Shown: positions 11,243 to 25,074, counted from the stretch's first letter. The stretch: 64,000 nt of DNA from Bugulina stolonifera (GCA_935421135.1 OW285194.1:15585376-15649375); one strand, 5' to 3'. Translations and numbers: made by a program. The notes: generated from the letters alone by a model not told the origin.

Positions 11243-14200
11243 ATGATGACCTATATTGCAGGTCTACTACTTACACTGCTTCACCTTACTGTAGCAGTTG
11301 ATAAAAATAATTTCAAGACATGTGATCAGAGTGGGTTCTGCAAGTAAGTGGTTCTATATCTACATGTAGATACATTTGTACCTTTGACGTAGCGGTACAA
11401 CTGCTCATGCGTCTACCTATTAAATAATATAATGCTCACACATATTTAACTGCTATTTCAAGCATTATTCTATATTTCACTCCTTGGTACTATTCTGTTA
11501 TTTGTTAGATGCAGATACCGTATTTTTGTCTAGTAAATTGTGTATAACAACTTTGTATTACAGGAGACAGAGGGCTTACACTGCCCCTGATACACCTTCA
11601 TACCAGCTGATAGCAGATAGTCTAGTAATCAACGCCAACAATGCTCAGTTTGATATCAAGAGTACAAAGTATGATATATGTAAGTACAACTACTGCTAAT
11701 GTACATGCTTGCGTGGCAGGGGGATATAGTAACTGGTGCTAAGGCTGATTACTGTGATTTGAATGGTATGAATATTACACATGCTGAGCATCACACTGTG
11801 TGGTTGTGGTGTTGCTTACCTGCATGTATTTACTGTATTTGTGTTTTTCTGCAACAGTGTTCGTGGTTAAACTGACGGGCTATAGCAATGGCATTGTCAG
11901 GGTACACATGAATGAAAAGGCACCTATAAAGGCTCGCTATGAAGTACCTCCAGGAGATGTGGTATTAGAGCAACAATTAACTTCTAAAATAATCCCGTAA
12001 GTATTCTAGTATAGCATCCCCAGATATGAGTATATTATATATGCCTACATGCAACGCGCTACACTTGTACACTACATACACACTACATACACACTACGTA
12101 CACACTACGTACACACTACGTACACACTACATACACACTACGTACACACTACATACACACTACATACACACTACATACACACTCCATACACACTACGTAC
12201 ACACTACGTACACACTACATACACACTACATACACACTACATACACACTAAATACACACTACATACACACTACATACACACTCCATACACACTACATACA
12301 CACTACATACACACTACATACACACTACATACACACTACATACACGCTACATACATAATATGTGAATGTGTTTGGTAGGTTCTCTATATCATCTCAGAGT
12401 GCAGATGGTTTCACTCTCTCCCTACCTAACACTGATACTATAGTGAAGGCTTCGTCACCCTTACTCGTGGAGGTGTTATCTGGAGATATTACAGTGCTGC
12501 AGATCAACTCTAGAGGGTTACTCAAGTATGAACACCTCCGAGTCAAACCGTGAGTATATATTACATCTACATTGTATATCTTATTAGTGTAGACATGTTG
12601 CTATTGTTCTATCATATCTATACTACTACTGTTGCCAATGGTTACAGTGACTGTCATGCTATAAACAAAATACTAGCAGCAGTTGTCGAATGCAGACTAA
12701 TGCATGTAGCACACGGAGTAGTTGTTTCTTATTATATGTGTAGATGTGTACATATCAATGTTGTTATGTAGTATATGTCATGTGTTCACTCTGTGTGGTT
12801 GTGGTAGTCCATGGCTAAGGTAGCTGAAATGATTTTTGACCCAAATCATTGTGGTACTTTGGACTGCTGTATTGGTGTAAGGTGCATGGTGTTACTTTGG
12901 ATGGACCACTCTGAAGGAAGTGATAGTATTCAAGTATATTACTATATTCACTGTGGGCCATATTATACACTGTGGGCCATATTATATACTGTGGGCCAGA
13001 TACGCCGTGGTCACATTATTTGAAGTTGTCTCTTCTCTGCTGCATGCTTATTGTATACTGTGTATATACATACATATGTATTACTGTTATCCTTGGCCAG
13101 TAGACTACTAGATTGCTGCTCAATGCTCTGATATACTGATAGACTTGCTGGTGGTTGATTGAGGTCGTATTTCTTACTTGTGTTGTATTTGCATGATTGG
13201 CTAAACACTGCTTAGATTCTGCTGCTGTTAAGGGATCAGTGATTGGCTTCCATCTTTGATTTGCACAGACATGCCGTCTGTATGAGCATTGTGTGGTACG
13301 GTAGTATTGTGATGGTGTCTACTTGCTGTCGGTATTTGTTGGTAACAGGTGATAGGGCTGATGTTGTAGGGGTATGTTTACATCTACTGTGCAAGCTACG
13401 TCAGGCTTAGCTAGTAGAGTTATCAGTTGGCTTGCTTCACCTTTCAGAGAGACAAAGGAGGAGCCTCAGCCACCAGCAGACGACGAAGACGCAGAAGAGA
13501 AGGCGGAAGGGGAGGAACCTCCTCCTGAAGAGGCGGAGACTAAACAGGAAGAGGAGGTGCCTAAACAGGAGGAGGTGAGTTTATAATACTGCGTGTATTA
13601 CAGAGAGATGTTTGGTGTAATACAGTGATTGGTGGAGTAGAGCATGCTATGTAAAGTGTATGATGTCACTTCCTGTTGTAGGAGGAGCATGCCATGTGGG
13701 AAGAGAATTACAAGTCTCATTCGGATGCTAAACCTAACGGTGAGTGAGATTATCTAATGGACTGTCTAACATACAATGTGTGTGTTTCTGCGCGTAATGT
13801 GTCTGTAGTGTGTGTAGTCGGTATACTGTAGTGTGTATAGCGTGTGTGTTCAATGTGATAGACGGTATACTGTAGTGTGTATAGTGTAGTATACTACTGC
13901 TTTTACTAGACTGTATTCCTATGCTGCTGCCTATACATGTATATTCACCACAGGCATGTGTTGCAGGTCCAACATCTATCGGCGTAGACATGACCTTCAC
14001 TGGGTTTGAGCATGTTTATGGTATACCAGAGCATGGTGACTCCTTTGCTCTACGTTCCACAGTGTAAGTACACTAGTTATTTACCTCGTATATGTAAGTA
14101 CACTCGTTACTTACCTCGTATATGTAAGTACATTAGTTACCTCGTATATGTAAGTACACTCGTTACTTACCTCGTATGTTATGTTATGTAAGTGTACTCT

Positions 14201-17200
14201 ATCAGTAAATGTACATGTATATACCAATGAGAACTCATGCAGTGTTTGCTTCTTTTTCTATACTTACACTTGCTCTATACTTACACTTACTCTATACTTA
14301 CAGTGACAGGGATCCATACAGGCTGTATAACTTGGATGTATTTGAGTATGAACTAGACACTGGTATGGCTCTGTATGGTTCAGTGCCAGTCATGTTGGCA
14401 CATAACTCTGTACGTACTATTGGTAAGTCCATATTCTGTATACACACATGTACATACATACATAACTCTGTACATACTACTGGTAAGTTCATATTCTGTA
14501 TACACACATGTACATACATACATAACTATGTACATACTATTGGTAAGTCCGTATACTGTATACACACATGTACATACATACATAACTCTGTACATACTAC
14601 TGGTAAGTTCATATACTGTATACACACATGTACATATCATCATGTATTACTAATAGAGCTTCAAGTGTTATCTTGTGAAAATAACCTATGTTATCAATAG
14701 ACTGTGAAACAGTCAGATCTATTAGCTAATACCAATAATCTATTAGTGACAAGTCCATAGGTCTAAAGTAACTCAAATACAAATACCTATAGTATCATCC
14801 TTACATGTCATCAAACAACATTCAGTACGATAAGATCTATACAACTGTGGAGACAACATTGAATGTTACCCTGTATATTATACTGTTTATTCTACCAATG
14901 TAGGTGTGTTCTGGAATAACCCCAGTGAGATGTGGATAGACATCAGGTCTAGTAAAGCTGATAGATCTACTCTGGGCAAGATTGTTGACTTTGTAACCCA
15001 AGACAACACAGTACCTCAGGTAACCACTTGTCTCCTGAATTAACTTGAGTCTCAATTAATAAAACTTCTATTAGTATACTTGTACCACCTCAAGTACATC
15101 GCTGTATGAGTTGTATACTTGTACCTCCTCAAGTACATCGCTGTATGAGTTGTATACTTGTACCTCCTCAAGTACATCGCTGTAAGAGTTGTATACTTGT
15201 AGCTCCTCAAGTGCTTCGCTGCATGAGTTGTATACTTTACATTTATTGGTAGATGGAAACACGGTGGGTTGCAGAGTCCGGTGTCTTTGATCTCTACGTA
15301 ATGATGGGTCCTTCACCCACTGAGGTCTTCAAACAATACGCTAGCCTGACTGGTACAACTAGTTTACCTCCGGTAAGTTGTGTCACAGTGCTATTTTCTA
15401 TAGATATTCTCTCTGATATTCTCTTGTGATATTCTGTAGATATTATCTCTGATGTTCTGCAGATATTATCTCTGATATTCTGTAGATATTCTCTCTCGCC
15501 TACCACCAGAGTAGGTGGAACTACAATGATGAAGCTGACGTCAAGCAGATACATGACAACTATGAGCTCCATGACATACCTATGGATGTTATTTGGTTAG
15601 ACATCGAGCATACAGATGGAAAGAGGTGTGTGTGTGCATTATACTACATACTGTACTGCATACTTCAATCTAGGCCTACGCAATTACTTTGAATGGGAAA
15701 GTTATATTTACGTACCTTAGTTGAAGACCTGGTCTACTCCGTTGAAAACAATGAAAGCTGCCACAAACTTGTAGTTGTCTACTCATGTCTTCTCAATGAA
15801 AGACAAAAATATGGCTCGGTGAGGAAGGCAACTCTAAAATGTTGAATCAAAATGTTTCAGATGAATACAGCTCCGATAGTACCTCTTATGTACTGCAGTG
15901 TAGCACTATGATATGTATATGTAGGTATTTTACTTGGGACGGGGGTAAGTTCCCCACTCCACAGGACATGGTGTCCAAACTAAAGGCTACGGGTAGGAAG
16001 TTGGTCACTATAGTGGACCCTCATATAAAGAGAGATGATAACTACCACATATACAAGGAGCTCAAGGACAGGGATCTGTTTGTGAAGAGAGATGGCAAGG
16101 AGTTTGATGGGTGGTGCTGGCCAGGTGAGTATCACATGACTACCCACCATCTAGTGTAGTAACTAGTCATCAGCTACCATAGACTGAGTACTTAAATCAC
16201 GATGATCTGTTTACAGGGTCGTCATCTTACCCAGACTTCACTAGGGCTGATATGAGAAGCTGGTGGGCTGCCAAGTTCAACTATGATGACTACAAGGGTA
16301 CTAGTGAGGATGTGTACACTTGGAATGATATGAATGAACCGAGTGTGTTCAATGGACCTGAGATAACAATGCATAAGGATGCTGTACACAATGGAGGATG
16401 GGAGCACAGGGATGTACATAACCTGTATGGGTTCTATGTGGTATGTAATATACAGTATATACATAGTGGTACATAACCTGTATGGGTTCTATGTGGTATG
16501 TAGTAATATAGTATATACATAGTGGTACATAACCTGTATGGGTTCTATGTGGTACGTAATATACAGTATATTGGTCTATAAGTACTGTAGTACCCACTGG
16601 TTGATTTTCTACATATTATCATGTCCTCTCGGTGCTTTCCACTCGCTCGAGTACATCTAGACAGACAGATGGTAAACATAGCAGGTATTTCAGTGTACTG
16701 TGCTCACTTGGTTTATACTTGTCACACTTAGGCCACAAGCTAGTCTACAAGTTCTGTTATGAGATCTACAATATGACATGTGTATTATTCATTACACTCC
16801 TTCTATAGCACCAGGCAACGGCTGAAGGTCAGGTACTGAGGTCAGGGGGTTCACTCCGCCCCTTTGTTCTCTCCCGGGCATTCTACGCTGGCTCCCAGAG
16901 ACACGGGGCTGTGTGGACAGGAGATAATATGGGAGAGTGGAGCCACCTGAAGATATCCATTCCCATGATCCTCTCACAGTCCGTGACCGGTAGGTTCAAC
17001 TGTATACATGTAACAGAGTAGTAGTGACCGGTAGGTACTACTGTATACATGTAACAGAGTAGTAGTGACCGGTAGGTACTACTGTATACATGTAACAGAG
17101 TAGTTTCTCAGTATATTGGTAGATATAAACTATTGTATAACAATACTACTGGTATAGTCCCCTCAGGTGAATAAACTCTATCCTACAGTAGCTCATTGCT

Positions 17201-20200
17201 GTGTGAGGTATTATTGTAATAATAACATTATATATCACCCTGTAGGTATTACTCTATCCTACTGTAGCTCATTGCTGTGTGAGGTATTATTGTAATAATA
17301 ACATTGTATATCACCCTGTAGGTATTACTCTATCCTACTGTAGCTCATTGCTGTGTGAGGTATTATTGTAATAATAACATTATATATCACCCTGTAGGTA
17401 TTACTTTCACTGGAGCTGATGTCGGTGGATTCTTCAGGAACCCGAGTGCAGAGTTGGTTACCAGGTGGTACCAGGTAAGTTAAGTACATGTGTACTCTAG
17501 GTATATTGTAGTAAATTAAGTACATGTGTACTCTATGTATATTGTAGTAAGTTAAGTACATGTGTACTCTAGGTATATTGTAGTAAGTTAAGTACATGTG
17601 TACTCTATGTATATTGTAGTAAATTAAGTACATGTGTACTCTAGGTATATCATAGTCATATATAAGCTCTACACTATGTGTACATGTATATAGTGTATAT
17701 GTTGATAGACGGCTGCCTTCACCCCTTTCTTCCGAGCCCATTCTCACCTTGACACTAGAAGGAGAGAACCCTGGCTATTGCCTGAGGAACACAAAAATGT
17801 AATCAGAGATGCAATCATTACCAGGTAAGTTCTCTACATTGTAATGTAGACTGTACATATAATATATAGATTTGATACATTGACCTAGTAACTTAGGATA
17901 TGCAGTGGGTATATTTCATTCTAATTGCTTGTAAATCTTATCCTGCAGATATCACTTATTCTTGTTACATATGAATGTATGTTCTGCAGATATCACCTCT
18001 TCTTGTTACATATGAATGTATGTTCTGCATATATCACTTATTCTTGTTACATATGAATGTATGTTCTGCAGATATCACCTCTTCTTGTTACATATGAATG
18101 TATGTTCTGCAGATATCACTTATTCTTGTTACATATGAATGTATGTCCTGCAGATATCACTTATTCTTGTTACATATGAATGTATGTCCTGCAGATATCA
18201 CTTATTCTTGTTACATATGAATGTATGTTCTGCAGATATCACCTCTTCTTGTTACATATGAATGTATGTTCTGCATATATCACTTATTCTTGTTACATAT
18301 GAATGTATGTTCTGCAGATATCACCTCTTCTTGTTACATATGAATGTATGTTCTGCAGATATCACTTATTCTTGTTACATATGAATGTATGTCCTGCAGA
18401 TATCACTTATTCTTGTTACATATGAATGTATGTCCTGCAGATATCACTTATTCTTGTTACATATGAATGTATGTTCTGCAGATATCACCTCTTCTTGTTA
18501 CATATGAATGTATGTTCTGCAGATATCACTTATTCTTGTTACATATGAATGTATGTTCCGCAGATATCGCCTCTTCTTGTTACATATGAATGTATGTTCT
18601 GCAGATATCACCTCTTCTTGTTACATATGAATGTATGTTCTGCAGATATCACCTCTTCTTGTTACATATGAATGTATGTTCTGCAGATATCACTTATTCT
18701 TGTTACATATGAATGTATGTTCTGCAAATATCACTTATTCTTGTTACATATGAATGTATGTTCTGCAGATATCAGTTGCTACCTTACTGGTACACTCTCT
18801 TCTATGTGAATGAGAAAGAAGGTCTACCTCCAATGCGTCCAATGTGGGTGGAATTTCCTCACGACCCCAACAGTTTTGCCGAGGAGGAACAGTTCATGTT
18901 AGGTACACTTACCCTAGTATATGTTATGTATATACCTACCCTAGTATATGTTATGTATATACCTACCTTAGTATATGTTATATATACCTACCCTAGTATA
19001 TGTTATGTATATACCTACCTTAGTATAATATGTTATATACATCTGCCTTAGTATATGTTATGTATATACCTAGCCTAGTATAGACATGTACTCTGTATAT
19101 ACTACTAGTATACGTACATACTGTACTCCACTAGGTTCCGCTATACTCGTAAGGCCTGTCACAGAGGAAGGTGTCACAGGTGTAAACATCAACTTTGCTG
19201 GAGACGGTCACCATGTCTGGTACTCAGCTCTCAATTATATGAAGTTCCCTGGAGGTAGTAAGGTATGATGCTACCTGTATTCTGATTGGTCTATTTGCTT
19301 ATCTCTGTTGTGATTGGTCTTTCTCTCATCATTATCCACATTGTGATTGACTAACCCATATTCACTGCATTGTAGACCTATTTCCCAGTGACATTAGCTA
19401 GTCAGCCTTATTTCTATCGAGGGGGTCATATCGTGCCCCGTAAGGATAGAGTGAGACGCTCAACCACACAGATGTCTGATGATCCATACACTCTGGTGGT
19501 GGCCTTGAATATCAAGGTACATACTCTATGCACACTACATCCCTATGACTCTACCTGTTTGTATTACAGTCTGTATCTATTCATTTAGATTGAATAAGTA
19601 AAGCCATAATGATTCTAACACTGTGCTTGTAAGTTTATAATATATAGTTCTATACTAGTGATTTCCTAATGTGGAGTCTTTCAAGTGATAACCACAGGCT
19701 ATTATGACCAATGTTATGGTAGCCGAGTCATCGGATTAAAGATGGTAGTTGTCTTTCCTTTACATGTTCATCAACAGGAGAGAACAACTCCGTACTAGCT
19801 TGCATTAACTCATTAGTACAAGTAGATAATAATAAGGACACATTATTATTATCTTCGCTTTATATTACCAAATTATATTGGTCACATGTGTATATTACCA
19901 AATTATATTGGTCACATGTGTATATTACCAAATTATATTGGTCACATGTGTATATTACCAAATTATATTGGTCACATGGTCACATGTGTATATTACCCTG
20001 CTGTAACACACGTTTCTGTTATATAGGGTGAAGCAGAGGGTGAACTGTATATAGATGACTATAAATCATTCCAATATAGACAGGGCCAGTATCTGTATAG
20101 GAGACTTGCATTCACCAACAATGTGCTAACTAGCAGGTATGTGATATGTTCATGTTTGTTATCCTTTCTATCATTGACTACTAGATCCTTGTGTGCCCTT

Positions 20201-20866
20201 TCAGTATTAGTCTTATAAAACAGTGAAATAAGTTGAAGCTGTGCTGTTCTCCGTGGAATAAGTCACGTCGTGATATGCAATGGATTTATTGATGTATTAT
20301 GGTTTACAGTATTATACTTTAATATAATATACATACATGTATGTGTATATTTATTGCAGTGCAATAGATAAGACTAACTTTAGAACTGGTTCCACATTAG
20401 AAAGTGTAAAGATACTTGGTTACCAGGCTAAGCCATCCAAGGTCACCATGCATTATCAAGGTGAGTACATGTACTGGAGTTATCGTCTCTTTTCTCTACT
20501 GACAGTATATCTAACTATTGTTGAACAGACCTACTGTGTTGATATACATTACATGTTAGAATAATAGACTAGAGCTCTGTAAATCAACACACTAGTAGTG
20601 ATCTTCTCTGGTCTCAGGCACCAAACCAGGGGGAGATAAATCTATAGCATATAACATCAGCCTTTCATTTTGTCTGTGTATTGATGGACTGTAAAGTGTA
20701 CACATTCACTAAGCCATATGGATATAATCACACAGTAGCTTATGGTTCTATATGTGTAGATAAAGAGACTGTCCTTACATATACCTATACTGAGGGGACA
20801 CAACTACTGGCAATACGTAAACCTGCAGTGAATATGTCTGATGATTGGTCAATCAGTATACAGTGA
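11243..20866 (+). CDS. GANAB: Alpha-glucosidase II catalytic subunit (GH31)
   Basis: ER enzyme that trims the two inner alpha-1,3 glucoses from N-glycans, controlling entry to and exit from the calnexin cycle. The 22 exons are: 11243-11343, 11564-11679, 11858-11996, 12379-12549, 13370-13574, 13682-13739, 13967-14063, 14304-14422, 14904-15019, 15253-15372, 15486-15625, 15925-16124, 16217-16440, 16809-16989, 17398-17474, 17709-17824, 18769-18902, 19135-19262, 19376-19516, 20027-20136, 20360-20460, 20661-20866. They join in frame to 999 residues. A signal peptide ([19 protein letters not shown]) precedes the family N-terminus [17 protein letters not shown]. An acidic Glu/Pro linker is encoded by the exon at 13370. 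The catalytic nucleophile is the Asp of [14 protein letters not shown] (about residue 565) and the acid/base Asp is in AVWTGDN (about 641). The end [13 protein letters not shown] matches the family. The border of the last exon is uncertain: an acceptor at 20617 (gtctcag) looks stronger but leads to an early stop, while 20660 keeps the frame. Confidence 0.96.
12066..12356. repeat. 11-bp minisatellite (acactacatac)n
   Basis: About 26 copies of acactacatac with cgt and cca variants, filling most of GANAB intron 3 (11997-12378). Several frames are open through it; none is coding. Confidence 0.95.
14064..14185. repeat. About 30-bp repeat copying a splice donor
   Basis: Starts exactly at the donor after the GANAB exon ending at 14063. 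The real donor gtaagtacact recurs as tgtaagtacactcgttactt three or four times downstream, so each unit carries an intact donor consensus. Confidence 0.85.
14398..14640. repeat. 60-bp repeat copying exon end plus donor
   Basis: Four copies with a 60-bp period. The first copy straddles the GANAB exon end at 14422: it holds cataactctgtacgtactat, then tg, then the donor gtaagt. The next three copies repeat the last 22 exon bases and an intact donor inside the intron. Confidence 0.92.
15078..15240. repeat. 39-bp minisatellite in GANAB intron 9
   Basis: Four copies of a 39-bp unit containing gtatacttgtacctcctcaa, ending about 15 bases before the acceptor of the exon at 15253. Confidence 0.88.
15398..15495. 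repeat. Short repeat copying acceptor plus exon start
   Basis: Three copies of tctgtagatattctctctga-like sequence. The last is the real acceptor and first bases of the exon at 15486 (ctgtag, then ATATTCTCTC). Earlier copies keep ctgtag or ctgcag followed by atattatctc. Confidence 0.8.
16420..16566. repeat. About 55-bp repeat copying exon end plus donor
   Basis: Three copies. The first spans the end of the GANAB exon at 16440 (cctgtatgggttctatgtg then gtatgt). The two others repeat about 26 exon bases and a donor-like gtatgt or gtacgt inside the intron. Confidence 0.9.
16980..17105. repeat. About 46-bp repeat copying exon end plus donor
   Basis: Three copies starting at the GANAB exon end at 16989 (gtgaccg then gtaggt). 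The later copies keep gtgaccggtaggtac and so keep the donor. Confidence 0.88.
17170..17405. repeat. 76-bp repeat copying acceptor plus exon start
   Basis: Copies with an exact 76-bp period. The real acceptor and exon start (ccctgtag then GTATTACT at 17398) are repeated with exon-like starts at 17322 and 17246. A partial copy lies at about 17170. Confidence 0.93.
17475..17660. repeat. About 44-bp repeat next to a donor
   Basis: Five copies starting at the donor of the GANAB exon ending at 17474. Units contain gtaagttaagtacatgtgta or gtaaattaagtacatg; the first, third and fourth retain gtaagt. Confidence 0.88.
17935..18775. repeat. 41-bp minisatellite with about 20 copies of a 3' splice site
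   Basis: About twenty copies of a 41-bp unit containing tatgttctgcagatatcact. The last copy is the true acceptor of the GANAB exon at 18769 (ttctgcag then ATATCAGTTGC). Nearly every copy keeps the pyrimidine-ctgcag acceptor and the first exon-like bases atatca. The array makes up almost the whole intron 17825-18768. Confidence 0.95.
18903..19085. repeat. About 29-bp repeat (taccctagtatatgttatgt)
   Basis: Six to seven imperfect copies starting within 10 bases of the donor of the GANAB exon ending at 18902. Open frames through it are chance. Confidence 0.85.
19857..19990. repeat. About 33-bp minisatellite in GANAB intron 19
   Basis: Four copies of a unit containing tattaccaaattatattggt followed by cacatgtg, with a short partial copy at the end. 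Confidence 0.9.
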
Positions 20867-21151
20867 ACATAGACTCTGCTCATATAGAACTTACCTGCAC
20901 CTCAGCTATCAGACTATGTGATACCTTACTCAGACTAGCTACACTATACAGTACACAGGTTACTATACACTACAGTTAGCCCTGCTATATTACTGCTCTG
21001 TGTGGTGGGTAATAGCATGTTGTATCCATACTGACTACTCTTTAATCACAAACTGGAACATCTTAGTTAGTACTATTGAATTACATTTCTATATAATTTC
21101 TCTCTATGTATACCATGCCCATACTGTTCAATATTGTTCATCATTTCTATC

Positions 21152-21164
21152 AATAAACAATAAA
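21152..21164 (+). promoter_or_regulatory. Candidate GANAB polyadenylation signals
   Basis: Two overlapping-range AATAAA hexamers (21152-21157 and 21159-21164) about 290 bases after the GANAB stop and before the convergent FNTB 3' end. They are the best candidates for 3' end formation of GANAB. Confidence 0.55.
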
Positions 21165-21320
21165 CTGCTGTAGTCTTTCAAAATTGTAATAATTATAGCT
21201 ATGGTTCCATCAGTTTGCATTAATGTCATTGCAGTAAATATACAGATATCATCCATTCATACTATCACAGGCTATAAAAATATGAAATGTATTCTTAGTT
21301 TGCGTCTCCTTCTGCTAGCC

Positions 21321-24300
21321 TCAGGTGTTTATAGGTGGTAGTTTCTGGAAGTACTCAGTAGCTCGTACAGATGACTTGATACCCAGGTTATAGATAGGAT
21401 GTATCGGCACCTAAACATACATGCATAGAATCTAACAACCTAGTAAGGATACAGTTTATAGTACATATCTACCACCAGCTTCTCATGGTTATTAGTCCAA
21501 GGGCTATTCCACTATTCAACCTATAGAAAGTATAGACTTAGTACCAACCATAAGATTGTCTGTCTGGCCTATAAGGTGAGGTTTAGAGCTGGAGGAACCA
21601 GTAAAATTCTGACTGATAGAGAGTCCACTGAGAGAATAGCATGTGTGGTAGTAGTCTCTATGTCTATAAATAGTAACACAATGAATAATAGCAGTGGGTC
21701 TGTGAAACTATAATAGTATAATAATACTGAATTACATTACACTACATAAGGCATGTACTAACTTTTCTGGCTTGTCAATGAATCCTCCATATTTGAACTG
21801 ACAACAGAGCAGGAGGTACTCTTGTAGTGCCCCGTTGTGGAAGAGCCATTTAGAAGCACTATATTCTGCCATGGACGATATCACCGGAATTATGGCAGAT
21901 TGCCAAAAACTATAACATGAATCTACTAATTTATTGGTACGTCCTTGGAAACCACCCTCAAACTGCATCTGTCGGTTGACGGTCCACCGCTAAAGTAAAA
22001 CACAACAGTGCACATATTCAAATATCCGTTAATCTACACATGAACTATTACAGAGCTGTGGACATCAATGGCTTTATCAGATGCTAAAACTGCACACTCG
22101 ACTGTCCAACGCAATGACTGTATATGCACTCGACTGTCTAATGAAATGACTGTATATGCACTCGACTGTCTAATGAAATGACTGTATATGCACTCGACTG
22201 TCTAATGAAATGACTGTATATGCACTCGACTGTCTAATGAAATGACTGTATATGCACCTGTGTGCAAAAACTGATGAGAAATTAACCCAGCATGTGTTTT
22301 ATAAGAATAGTTTAAAAGACCAATAAAATACATAAATTATTTGAGTCAAGCAGATGAAATCACTATAACATAGACATACATGGAATAGTAGTATGCAGTC
22401 TCTATACTGTGCACTATAACATAGACATACATGGAATAGTAGTATGCAGTCTCTATACTGTGCACTATAACATAGACATACATGGAATAGTAGTATGCAG
22501 TCTCTATACTGTGCACTATAACATAGACATACATGGAATAGTAGTATGCAGTCTCTATACTGTGCACTATAACATAGACATACATGGAATAGTAGTATGC
22601 AGTCTCTATACTGTGCACTATAACATAGACATACATGGAATAGTAGTATGCAGTCTCTATACTGTGCACTATAACATATACATACATGGAATAGTAGTAT
22701 GCAGTCTCTATACTGTGCACTATAACATAGACATGGAATAGTAGTATGCAGTCTCTATACTGTGCACTATAACATAGACATACATGGAATAGTAGTATGC
22801 AGTCTCTATACTGTGCACTGTAACATAGACATACATGGAATAGTAGTATGCAGTCTCTATACTGTGCACTATAACATAGACATACATGGAATAGTAGTAT
22901 GCAGTCTCTATACTGTGCACTATAACATAGACATACATGGAATAGTAGTATGCAGTCTCTATACTGTGCACTATAACATAGACATACATGGAATAGTAGT
23001 ATGCAGTCTCTATACTGTGCACTATAACATAGACATACATGGAATAGTAGTATACAGTCTCTATACTGTGCACTATAACATAGACATACATGGAATAGTA
23101 GTATGCAGTCTCTATACTGTGCAAAGTACCACCTCTCTGGAATATCTCATTTCCTTGACACAATAACAATAATCCACACTAACTGCACTAGCCCTACTAT
23201 ACTGCATGTGTGCATACAATGTCAACATACCAGGAGAGCATCGATATCACATAGCCGTTCGTGTCCTAGTAGAGTGAGTGCTGCAATGCCACAGAAAGCA
23301 TAACCTCCATGTGCTTCCATACCGGGCACGCCTCCAAAACCTCCTTCATATGTCTGACAGCTGTTGGAGAAACCAGACTATTGCATTATTAATGGGTGTA
23401 CTGGGTGCTGATTCACATGCAGTATGTAGGCTCATAACGTGGTACTAGTATAATACCACATACACATACAGTATGTGTATGTAGTACTTGTATAATACTA
23501 CATACACATACAGTATGTGTATGTAGTATTATACAAGTACTATATACACATACTGTATGTGTACGTAGCACTGTTAGTACTAGGATACCTACCTGACTAT
23601 CCATTGAGGAGTTTTATCAAATAGTTCTTCTGAAATAATATTCACCAGCCTGGCAACATCAGCGGCTAAATAACACCCTCTACAAGTATACAATGATGTC
23701 TAAATATAGTTATACAAGTACAATGATCTCTGAATATATACAATATAACTACGTATAAAATGACTCACCGTATCTAAACAGGCGTTATATACATTTCATT
23801 ATCACAACAGCCTCTAGTTTACCTGATATCGACCTCTCCACCCTCATGCATAATAAATGAGCCATTTGATTGGTGCATACGAAGTAGGAAACTGTATAGT
23901 GTCTGTCTGTTTATTATTTCATAAGCCTCATCCGTTCCAATAATGCACAGTGCACTTATAGCTGCATATGTGGGTGCCAAGTGGGGCAGTTGCATTGGGC
24001 CCCCTAAAATGGTAATCAAACATTCGAAGAACCACAGGCAGCCTACTTCTCATCAGTAACAAGTATTAGAATTAGTGACATCAGTAACAAGTGCGAGCAC
24101 TGGCATATAACTATGTAGTGATACAGTGCTTACACAGGCAGCATACTATAGACTGTATATAAATTTGATGTATGTTTGATGAAGAGCTGGTGATGTACTT
24201 ACCACCAAAACCTCCAGTCTCAGATTGACATTTGCCAAGAAACTGCACCATCCTGCAAACAGAGCAGACACAATAGAGTTATATCTAGTCATACTATAGA

Positions 24301-25043
24301 GGAGCTATCAGTGTAGTATGTGGACAAGCATCAGCAAGCACTTGCAATCAAAACATATAGATGTATACATGTAGATCTCAATGCTATCAGGCTGACATAT
24401 TATATCTATCTATTCTATACTCTGCATGTTACATAATATAATGAGTGAATACATACTGTGTTGATAACAGAGCGGGTATCTCTATACCAAGTAACTCTAA
24501 GCTGTGAAGTATCCAGTAACATATCCAAGGTCTGCTAGCATCCAAACAGCTGTAGCTTCCAGGTAGACTGGATGTACCTTTCATAAGGAAACTTTCTAAG
24601 GCTTTCCTCTTTACATGTAACTCCCTACACACAGTGACAAGAGTCGCTATGGCAACAGATAAACCATCATCACAGCATCTTCATACAACTCTTGTGAGAC
24701 TATTCACAACAGCCAATAGGCGTCACTGACTTAGCTCAGAGCAAGCAACAAGTCCAGTTGTAGTACTTTCTAATGTTATACTACATTATACTGTTGCAGG
24801 TTTACAACAGAAAATAGCTATTTTGCCGATGTCTGTTTTATTGTCTTGTCCCAGTAATTGCTTACTCTGAACTAAATGCAAGACAACTCCAACTGGACCA
24901 CACCGCTATCATTGAGTAATAAGCTTAAGTATGAAATATTGTCAGAAACTCCAGAATCTAAGGCATTTCACAAATAAATAAGAGAAAATTTTGTTCCCAA
25001 CATAGAATCCATCACATACATACGCTATACATTTATGTGATTT

Positions 25044-25074
<31 letters not shown>

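Noticed and set aside
12026..12378. [11 protein letters not shown] repeat ORFs
   Set aside because: Products of the 11-bp array in GANAB intron 3.
22346..23169. Long repetitive ORFs on both strands (HSIETAYYYSMYVYVIV-type and HYNIDIHGIVVCSLYTV-type)
   Set aside because: They come from a 51-bp stop-free tandem repeat inside an FNTB intron; no splice or start context supports a protein.
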